This document shows, in pieces, positions 1-4,829 of a stretch of 8,085 bases of DNA. The DNA is from Acidobacteriota bacterium (GTDB lineage: Bacteria > Acidobacteriota > Thermoanaerobaculia > Multivoradales > JAHEKO01): NCBI GenBank assembly GCA_006227875.1, contig SBFI01000048.1:1-8085 (forward strand). The letters are read 5' to 3'. The translations under genes were made by a program, and so were the position numbers. A model generated the notes under the pieces. That model did no database searches. It was not told where the DNA came from and saw only the letters and a program-made list of their open reading frames with translations. The number at the start of each line of letters is the position of its first letter. Positions within the stretch are counted from its first letter, which is position 1.

Positions 1-64
1 TTCGCCCGGCCGCCCGCCGGTGGATCCTCGCCCGTGCTCGACGTCGCTCCCACGGGGAGCCTCA

Positions 65-113
65 CCGGACTGAAACCTCAGCGGCCGCCGTCAGGACGCG
101 GGTTTCGGTCCGG
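65..113. repeat. 13-bp inverted repeat (hairpin with 23-nt loop)
   Basis: The left arm CCGGACTGAAACC (65-77) pairs with the right arm GGTTTCGGTCCGG (101-113) over all 13 positions. The only non-Watson-Crick pair is T71/G107, which is a G-U wobble in plus-strand RNA and a C-A mismatch in minus-strand RNA, so the fold favours plus-strand transcription. The 23-base loop is itself GC-rich and contains CGGCCG. No T-tract follows, so it is not a canonical intrinsic terminator. It could be the end of an unseen plus-strand transcript, a dispersed palindromic repeat or a structured RNA element. Confidence 0.5.
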
Positions 114-197
114 CGGAGCATCGTCTTCGCTGGCGTAGCCGGGTCGATAACACGCGGCCCCAGGCGGCCGCCATGGCTGCCCGGGGTCGGGACCGGA

Positions 198-247
198 GGG
201 GGCTCACCGCAGCGGAGCCATCTCCCGCGCAGCGGAGGGGAGCCCCC
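198..247. repeat. 8-bp inverted repeat enclosing a 20-base-period direct repeat
   Basis: GGGGGCTC (198-205) is the exact reverse complement of GAGCCCCC (240-247). Between the arms, the 10-mer CGCAGCGGAG occurs twice, at 208-217 and 228-237. A smaller hairpin is also possible inside (GGCT 201-204 with AGCC 216-219). In GC-rich DNA such short arms can arise by chance, but the nesting of direct and inverted copies suggests a decayed repeat or a folded RNA. No T-run follows on either strand. Confidence 0.35.
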
Positions 248-336
248 GGAGGTGCCGAGATCGGGCCACTGCAATCCGTCGGTTTGGAGTCTCTAAGAGC
301 AATCGGCTGGCACGGAGGCCGGCCGCTTCGGGGATG

Positions 337-1290
337 TCACTGCTTCTCTGTTCTGAGGCCCAGACCCGAACGGGTCCGCATGAGCAATCCCAGTCTCGAA
401 GCTAGACCTAGCCGTGGTGGGTGCTCGAGGATGGCCGCGCCCCGTTTCTCGATGTCGGCTATCAGGCGCCGGCCGGCGAGCCATAGGTAGGTGGCCGCGG
501 AACGGAGCGGAGTTGGTGTTTCCGAGACCGCCTTGGGTGCCTCCGCCAGCAAGGCGCGGATCCGCCGACACTCCCCAGCGATTGCCGCGTCCAACTGGCG
601 ATCGTCCGAGCTACTCCCCGGATCCCAGTCATCGGCCAGCTCGTCGACCGGTAGTGAGGCCTGATGGCGGCGCAGGCTGTGGGTGAGGTCCTGGAGGGCA
701 CGGATCCGGACAATGGCAGCGGCAAACGATACGAGTGCAGGAGTACCGCCCTCTTCGACCAGGGAGCCGACGATGGCGCCGCCGAGCCCAAGGGCCTGCT
801 GGTCCAAGACTGTCGCCGTCGACGGCCGGCGGCTGGTGACCCGACGGCGAGCGGCGTCGCCAAGGCGATCGAGTGCCGCCTCCGGCCAGGGTCGGATCCG
901 ATGTTCGGTGGCCAGGAGCACGAACACCGGTTGGCCGGAGGGCTTTCCCGAGAGCGCCGTCTCCAGCTCGAACTCCCAGCGGTTGATCTGCGACAGGCGC
1001 TCGCCTTCTAGCCCCGTCTGCTTGGCGAAATCGAAGAGGGTCAGGCCATAGGCGGCCAGCGCCTGGACCCGCTGGCGCCACTCGGCGGAAAGAAGAATCA
1101 GCGCCGGCGCGAGGTCGCCCAGCAGCGTGCGAGTGACCTGGGCACAGATCACCGCTGCCTGCTCGACGTCGTGGCTCTCTATCGGTTGTACCAGGTGATC
1201 GGTGAGCCGGCTATGGCGACTTCCGGCCAGGGCGTCGGCGCGCCACTCCGAGTCCCGGGGATGGGTGTCGAGGATCTGGTCGGACGCCAT
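337..1290 (-). CDS. Degenerate squalene/phytoene synthase (HpnC-like) family protein
   Basis: A 317-residue protein whose overall pattern follows the trans-isoprenyl synthase (squalene/phytoene synthase, HpnC-like) fold. A helix at about 69-92 (LLSAEWRQRV to LTLFDFAK) sits where active enzymes read 'YAFAR..DDIAD'. A segment at 139-180 (LDRLGDAARRRVTSRR to AIVGSLVE) resembles the 'LLdAF.qDv..rRY ... PVGRLVL' region. RALQDLTHSL followed by ASLPVDEL (198-218) resembles 'ALQL.N.lqDv..D...GR.YLP.deL'. The two Asp-rich, diphosphate/Mg-binding motifs of active enzymes appear lost: the first reads QTGLE (91-95), the second HSLRRH (204-209). If the family call is right, this is probably a pseudoenzyme with a non-catalytic role. 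The ATG start has GGAG five bases upstream on the minus strand (1296-1299) and lies 11 bases after the stop of the M24 peptidase gene, so the two are co-transcribed. No signal peptide or clear membrane segment is visible. The reading frame is intact, so it is not an obvious pseudogene. The family call rests on pattern recognition only. Confidence 0.6.
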   Translation of the reverse strand: MASDQILDTHPRDSEWRADALAGSRHSRLTDHLVQPIESHDVEQAAVICAQVTRTLLGDLAPALILLSAEWRQRVQALAAYGLTLFDFAKQTGLEGERLSQINRWEFELETALSGKPSGQPVFVLLATEHRIRPWPEAALDRLGDAARRRVTSRRPSTATVLDQQALGLGGAIVGSLVEEGGTPALVSFAAAIVRIRALQDLTHSLRRHQASLPVDELADDWDPGSSSDDRQLDAAIAGECRRIRALLAEAPKAVSETPTPLRSAATYLWLAGRRLIADIEKRGAAILEHPPRLGLASRLGLLMRTRSGLGLRTEKQ

Positions 1291-1301
1291 CGAGACTCCG
1301 A

Positions 1302-2489
1302 TCAGGCCAACAAACGCAACAACTCGGTCTGCGGCTCGGCGCCGGTTACCTCCGCCCGCTCGGGGGACAAGACCACGTTGATCTCGCTGCGGACACCAAA
1401 CTCACCCGGGAGGTAGATGCCGGGCTCGACGGAAAATCCGGTCATGGGGAAGAGTGGCCTGGTGTCGTGGGTCTCGAGGTTGTCCAGATTGGCGCCATGC
1501 CCATGGTCCTGCATACCGAGGGAGTGGCCGGTGCGGTGGATAAAGCTCTCACCGTAACCGGCTTCCTCGATGACCTGGCGGGTGGCGTCGTCCACCTCGA
1601 ATCCACGCACGCTCTCTTGGGGGTATCGCTGCTGGACGAAGGCGAGACCGGCCTCGCGGGCCGCCTTCACGATGCTGAAGATCTCCTGCTGCCGTGCCGA
1701 CGGGGCGGGTGCGCAGACACCACACCAAGTGATATCGGCGTAGACGCTCGATGGCCGCTTCTCCTTTGCCCACAGGTCGATAAGCAGGAAGTCGTCGCGA
1801 CCGATGGGGCTCGAGCGGTTGGGCCCGGGCTGATAGTGCGGATCGGCGCTGTGGGCGTTTACACCGACGATCGGATCCGAGTCGCTCCACAGCCTCTCTC
1901 GCTCGAAGCACTCGAGGATGAACTTCTGCACCGCATACTCGTCGATCTCTCTGTCGGCGCTGAGGGCCTTGGCGACCTCCTCGAAGGCCGCTTGGACGAT
2001 CTGGTGCAACTCGCCACACGCACGCTGGTGACCGGCGAGCTGATCTTCGGTCCAGACGGCGGCAAACTGCTGGACAAGCTCGGCCGAGGAGATCAGCTCG
2101 CATCCCTGCTCCCTCAACACCTCCGCCGTGCCGGCATCGAGGCGTGAGATGGCGGGGAGCTCGTTGTGCGGACTGTATTGAGCCGCGAGTCGGCGGCAGC
2201 CGGTGATCAGCTTTCCGAGTGCCTCGCGGTGTTGCCGCCAGGTCAGATACTCGATCCGGTCTCCTGGGAGGTGGTCGAGCATCTCCGGCTCGAGGGCATG
2301 GACCAGTCTTCTCGGCTCGCCGCGACGCGGAACCAGGTAGTAGCATCGGCGCGTTACCAGCTGGTTCTCGGGCAGGCCCAGAAGGTCGAGACTCACTGGG
2401 TCGTTACGCTGAAAGCAGCTGAAGAACCAGCCGTCCAGATCGGCGGCCTCGAGAGCCTGCTGGATCGCTGCGATGCGGCTTGCGAGCAT
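1302..2489 (-). CDS. M24 family metallopeptidase (Xaa-Pro peptidase/aminopeptidase P type)
   Basis: A 395-residue protein with the two-domain layout of the M24B creatinase/prolidase family: a non-catalytic N-terminal domain (about 1-140) and a C-terminal 'pita-bread' domain (about 150-395). All five dimetal ligands can be placed: D238 (LLID), D252 (YADIT), H322 (HRTGHSLG), E355 (FSVEPGIY) and E369 (GVRSEIN). H218 (DPHYQPG) and H318 fit the conserved substrate-site histidines. Such enzymes hydrolyse X-Pro bonds in peptides; the exact substrate cannot be read from sequence. After the GHSLG motif it has the form HGHGANLDN rather than the classical 'vHE.P', so it belongs to a sub-branch of the family. 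No export signal is visible, so it is probably cytoplasmic. The ATG start has a very strong Shine-Dalgarno, GGAGGAGG (minus strand, 2495-2502), at five bases. It is the first gene of a minus-strand operon with the synthase-like gene. Confidence 0.93.
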   Translation of the reverse strand: MLASRIAAIQQALEAADLDGWFFSCFQRNDPVSLDLLGLPENQLVTRRCYYLVPRRGEPRRLVHALEPEMLDHLPGDRIEYLTWRQHREALGKLITGCRRLAAQYSPHNELPAISRLDAGTAEVLREQGCELISSAELVQQFAAVWTEDQLAGHQRACGELHQIVQAAFEEVAKALSADREIDEYAVQKFILECFERERLWSDSDPIVGVNAHSADPHYQPGPNRSSPIGRDDFLLIDLWAKEKRPSSVYADITWCGVCAPAPSARQQEIFSIVKAAREAGLAFVQQRYPQESVRGFEVDDATRQVIEEAGYGESFIHRTGHSLGMQDHGHGANLDNLETHDTRPLFPMTGFSVEPGIYLPGEFGVRSEINVVLSPERAEVTGAEPQTELLRLLA

Positions 2490-2615
2490 GGGGGCCTCCT
2501 CCGTAACTCCCGAGACTCATATAGTAGACTGGATCGCCCTAACGGAGGCAAAACCTGCAATCGTGTGAACTCTTCCATTCGTGGGCGATAGCGTGCCGCC
2601 TACACTAGACTTTCG
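2490..2615. promoter_or_regulatory. Divergent promoter region between M24 peptidase and amidase operons
   Basis: This 126-base gap separates two divergently transcribed operons, so it should hold promoters for both. For the minus strand, TACTAT (complement of 2521-2526) is a possible -10, about 30 bases before the M24 start codon. A TTGCCT (complement of 2546-2551) lies 19 bases further upstream, longer than the usual 17. For the plus strand, TACACT at 2601-2606 is the best -10 candidate. I see no clear operator or riboswitch. Confidence 0.4.
2601..2606 (+). promoter_or_regulatory. Putative -10 box of the amidase operon (leaderless-type)
   Basis: TACACT ends nine bases before the amidase ATG (2616), so transcription would begin roughly at or just before the start codon. 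The sequence between (agactttcg) contains no Shine-Dalgarno. An in-frame TAG at 2589-2591, with no ATG, GTG or TTG between it and 2616, excludes an upstream start. No good -35 is visible at the expected distance (about 2578-2583 reads ttcgtg). The overlapping TAGACT at 2606-2611 is an alternative. The pattern fits a leaderless mRNA but is short and could be coincidence. Confidence 0.35.
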
Positions 2616-3647
2616 ATGGCCAGTTTGAGCCGTATCAAGCGCCAGATTGTCCGCCAGGCGGTGGACGAGAATCTCGACACTATCAATGGTGTTTTACCGG
2701 GGATACGGAACGATCGCAGCCGCTCGGAGATCACGCTACTTAGCGTCTTTTTCTACGTAGCCCTGCCGGCAGCGGTATTTGCGCTCTCCTACATTCTGTC
2801 GCCGATGGCGGTGGGGGAGGCCACGGATTCGCGTCTCGCGGCCACGCGCGCTCCGGTGCGCCGTGCCGAGCCGGTGGTGGCGGAAGCAGGTGTACCGGCG
2901 GAGTCCACCACGACCTACGCGTCACCCAGACCGCTCGATCCGGCCGTCATGCCCCTGACCCTGCGCCGAGTCGTACTGGATCCCGGGCACGGTGGCAGCA
3001 ATCTGGGAACGGTGGCGCCGGGCGGCCTACCGGAGAAGGTCATCACCCTCGACATCGCAGACCGTCTACGGCAGCTGCTGGAGGACCACGGCTACGATGT
3101 CGTGATGACCCGGGAGACCGACGAATCCAAGTCGCTGAAGAAGCGTGGCGACATGGCCAACGAAGCCGAAGGGGACATCTTTCTCTCGATTCACGTCAAC
3201 TGGATCGAGCTCCAGGAGATCCGTGGGATCGAGACCTTCTACCTGGGGCCCACGGACGATCCATATGTGACAGAGTTGGCGGCTACCGAAAACCAGGGCT
3301 CGGGTTATTCCCTGGCAGATTTTCGTGGAATTCTGGAACGTGTGTACGCCGACGTGAGACAGAAAGAGTCCAGAGAGCTGGCCACAGCCGTCCAGAGTGC
3401 GCTTTTCGACTCGCTGACCAAGGTCAATCCGACGGTCAGAAACCGAGGGGTCAAGAGCGCACCTTTTGGTGTGCTGGTTCGCACCGAGATGCCGGCCATT
3501 CTGGCCGAGGTCTCGTGCCTGTCCAACGCGCTCGAGGCCAGGCTACTGGCGATGCCCAGCTATCGCCAGCTCTTGGCGGAGGCACTCTTCAGCGGCATCG
3601 ACTCTTATGCTCGAGAATTGAATCAGGCTTACCAGATAGGGGGTTGA
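2616..3647 (+). CDS. Membrane-anchored N-acetylmuramoyl-L-alanine amidase (Amidase_3)
   Basis: A 343-residue peptidoglycan hydrolase of the AmiA/B/C-CwlD (Amidase_3) family, which cuts the bond between N-acetylmuramic acid and the stem peptide. Order: a basic, presumably cytoplasmic tail (1-39); one hydrophobic segment (about 40-62, LLSVFFYVALPAAVFALSYI); a Pro/Ala-rich linker (about 63-115); the catalytic domain (117-337). The zinc ligands H125 (DPGHGG), E140 (LPEKV) and H193 (SIHVN) are present, and E298 in EVSCLSN is the catalytic Glu. Other family landmarks are TRETD (165-169), NRGVK (276-280) and MPAILAEV (292-299). Positively charged residues before the segment (RIKRQ) predict N-in topology, which places the catalytic domain in the periplasm or cell-wall space. 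No SPOR, LysM or AMIN domain is seen. ATG 2616 is the only reasonable start, although no Shine-Dalgarno precedes it. The stop codon directly abuts the MamK-like gene, implying one operon and coupled translation. Confidence 0.95.
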   Translation: MASLSRIKRQIVRQAVDENLDTINGVLPGIRNDRSRSEITLLSVFFYVALPAAVFALSYILSPMAVGEATDSRLAATRAPVRRAEPVVAEAGVPAESTTTYASPRPLDPAVMPLTLRRVVLDPGHGGSNLGTVAPGGLPEKVITLDIADRLRQLLEDHGYDVVMTRETDESKSLKKRGDMANEAEGDIFLSIHVNWIELQEIRGIETFYLGPTDDPYVTELAATENQGSGYSLADFRGILERVYADVRQKESRELATAVQSALFDSLTKVNPTVRNRGVKSAPFGVLVRTEMPAILAEVSCLSNALEARLLAMPSYRQLLAEALFSGIDSYARELNQAYQIGG

Positions 3648-3650
3648 GTG

Positions 3651-4697
3651 ATGACCGAAGATGGCGGCAAGAGCGGTAAGCCGCGAGTTTTGACTGTTGG
3701 TGTCGATCTGGGGACCTCACGCAGTGCCGTCTCCGCGTCCAACGGAGAGCGGCACGTAATCGACAGCTATGTGGGCTGGCCGGTCGACATGGTTGCCCGC
3801 AAGGTGCTCAAGAAGAAGGTACTCATCGGCGATGATGCGGTCGAGAATCGGGTCATGCTGGATCTGCGCCGGCCGCTGGAGAAAGGACTCATCCGGGAAG
3901 GGTCCGAGCGGGATGCCGAGGCGGTTCAAGAGCTCCTCTCCCATCTCCTGTCGCTGGTCAAGACCGATGAGGATGGCGACAACCAGAAAGTGCGAGCCGT
4001 GGTCGGAGTGCCGGCCGAGGCCCTGCGAGTCAACAAGCAGCAGCTGCGCAATGCCATGGAGGGTCTGGTCGACTCTCTGATGATCGTCTCCGAGCCCTTT
4101 GCCGTCGCCTACGGTCTGGAGGCGCTGCTGCACGCGCTGGTCGTCGATATCGGTGCCGGCACTTCGGACTTTTGCGTCATGAACGGGCGATATCCCACCG
4201 ATGACGATCAGCGGACTCTCACCATGGCCGGGGACTACATCGACGAACAGCTCTTCGATCTCGTCACCAGCAAGCACTCGGAAGCCACCTTTTCTCGTCA
4301 CATGATCCGCGAGTGGAAGGAGCAGCACAGCTATGTCGGCGAGGCGAAGGATCCGATCGTAGTGTCGGCACCGGTGCAGGGCAAGCCGACCGACTTCGAC
4401 ATCACCGAAGAGATGAAGGTCGCTTGCGAGAGCCTTTTGCCTTCGGTGACCGAGACCATGATCGACCTGGTGGCGCGGGTGGAGCCCGAGTATCAGGCCA
4501 AGGTGCGCAGCAACGTCATTCTCTCGGGCGGCAGCTGTCTGATACGCGGGATGGGCCAGGTCTTACAGGAGGCTCTCAAGGACGTCGGTGGCGGCCAGGT
4601 GAGGGTGGTCAAGGATCCGGTCTTTGTCGGCTCGGACGGCGGGCTGGCCCTGGCCAAGGACGCCCCGGCCTCGGATTGGGAGAAGCTGAGCTCCTGA
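3651..4697 (+). CDS. MamK-like bacterial actin (actin/Hsp70-fold ATPase)
   Basis: A 348-residue actin-fold protein whose length and sequence from end to end resemble MamK, the filament protein that aligns magnetosomes. Counting from the ATG, phosphate-1 is GVDLGTSRSAV (17-27), the connect/catalytic region is IVSEPFAVAYG (145-155), phosphate-2 is VVDIGAGTSDF (164-174) and the adenosine motif is ILSGGSCLIRG (290-300). E148 and D166 align with E143 and D161 of Magnetospirillum MamK, residues needed for ATP-dependent filament turnover. Further MamK-like blocks are EGLVDSLMIVSEP, DQRTLTMAGDYIDE (186-199) and EPEYQAKV (278-285), and VKDPVFVGSDGGL near the end. No membrane segment is seen, so it is cytoplasmic. 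The start is either ATG 3651 or the adjacent GTG 3648. I prefer ATG because the GGGGG Shine-Dalgarno (3639-3643) is seven bases away. GTG 3648 would directly follow the amidase stop (3645-3647), so translation is coupled. No other magnetosome gene is in the window, so the role here is unknown. FtsA, MreB and ParM are less likely. Confidence 0.88.
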   Translation: MTEDGGKSGKPRVLTVGVDLGTSRSAVSASNGERHVIDSYVGWPVDMVARKVLKKKVLIGDDAVENRVMLDLRRPLEKGLIREGSERDAEAVQELLSHLLSLVKTDEDGDNQKVRAVVGVPAEALRVNKQQLRNAMEGLVDSLMIVSEPFAVAYGLEALLHALVVDIGAGTSDFCVMNGRYPTDDDQRTLTMAGDYIDEQLFDLVTSKHSEATFSRHMIREWKEQHSYVGEAKDPIVVSAPVQGKPTDFDITEEMKVACESLLPSVTETMIDLVARVEPEYQAKVRSNVILSGGSCLIRGMGQVLQEALKDVGGGQVRVVKDPVFVGSDGGLALAKDAPASDWEKLSS

Positions 4698-4733
4698 GTC
4701 GGTAGTCGAAGCGACACGACAATTCAGATCTCT

Positions 4734-4771
4734 TGGTCCTCGCTCGATTCCTTCCCCGGGATCGCGGACCA
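4734..4771 (+). terminator. Bipartite hairpin, probable terminator of the amidase/MamK-like operon
   Basis: The outer stem TGGTCC (4734-4739) pairs with GGACCA (4766-4771). The inner stem CGATTCC (4745-4751) pairs with GGGATCG (4758-4764) with one G-U wobble and a six-base loop (TTCCCC). Left and right internal bulges are five bases and one base. It starts 37 bases after the stop at 4697 and ends before the ligA -10 box, as expected for a terminator between two operons. The T content after it (tgtctctt) is weak, so termination may be Rho-dependent, or the fold may serve another purpose. Confidence 0.4.
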
Positions 4772-4801
4772 CCGAGGTGTCTCTTACCCCGCTCCGCGAC
4801 G

Positions 4802-4807
4802 TAGAAT
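4802..4807 (+). promoter_or_regulatory. Putative -10 box of the ligA-polX operon
   Basis: TAGAAT matches the sigma-70-type -10 consensus TATAAT at five of six positions. It would place the transcription start near 4813-4815, immediately before the Shine-Dalgarno, giving a 5' leader of only about 15-18 bases. The region 17 bases upstream (4779-4784, gtctct) is a poor -35. Its position between the hairpin at 4734-4771 and the ribosome binding site supports the call. Confidence 0.45.
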
Positions 4808-4815
4808 CCGACAAC

Positions 4816-4823
4816 GGGAGGAG
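4816..4823 (+). promoter_or_regulatory. Shine-Dalgarno that fixes the TTG start of ligA
   Basis: GGGAGGAG lies six bases before TTG 4830-4832, ideal spacing for a strong ribosome binding site. An in-frame TGA at 4824-4826 rules out any upstream start. The GTG at 4823-4825 is in another frame. The TTG start is therefore well supported. Confidence 0.85.
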
Positions 4824-4829
4824 TGACGG

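Larger units (their letters stand above)
1..336. other. Gene-free, palindrome-rich intergenic stretch
   Basis: No convincing gene is visible here. Two plus-strand frames are open from the left edge (to a TAG at 136-138 and a TAA near 295-297), but their translations are only Arg/Pro/Gly/Ser-rich and match no family I know. A 70-codon minus-strand frame at 62-274 looks equally non-coding. No minus-strand frame stays open to the left edge from a start codon. Instead the stretch is dense in palindromes: a short hairpin at 6-20, GCTCCC/GGGAGC at 46-60, a 13-bp stem at 65-113, GGCGGCCGCC at 163-172, GCCATGGC at 170-177 and an 8-bp inverted repeat at 198-247. It lies downstream of the minus-strand operon that ends at 337. 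The tail of an unseen plus-strand gene ending at 138 cannot be excluded. Confidence 0.55.

Noticed and set aside
65..113. CRISPR-like repeat, because the arms contain GAAAC/GTTTC
   Set aside because: Only one inverted pair exists, with no regularly spaced repeats or spacers and no cas genes.
305..324. Hairpin GGCTGGC/GCCGGCC just downstream of the minus-strand operon as its terminator
   Set aside because: In minus-strand RNA the stem has a central C-A mismatch and no U-tract follows; it pairs fully (with one G-U) only in plus-strand RNA. Too weak to list as a terminator.
1467..2147. Plus-strand open frame of 226 codons opposite the M24 peptidase
   Set aside because: Antisense to a gene with all five metal ligands intact; no recognisable domain and no ribosome binding site that outweighs the minus-strand gene.
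3651..4697. FtsA, MreB, ParM or Hsp70 identity for the actin-like gene
   Set aside because: Length, motif spacing and blocks such as DQRTLTMAGDYIDE and EPEYQAKV fit MamK better. There is no FtsA C-terminal amphipathic helix, no mreC/mreD neighbour, no parR and no Hsp70 substrate-binding domain.
3651..4697. Part of a magnetosome gene island
   Set aside because: No mamA, B, E, I, M, Q or other magnetosome gene is present within the window; the neighbours are a wall amidase and ligA.
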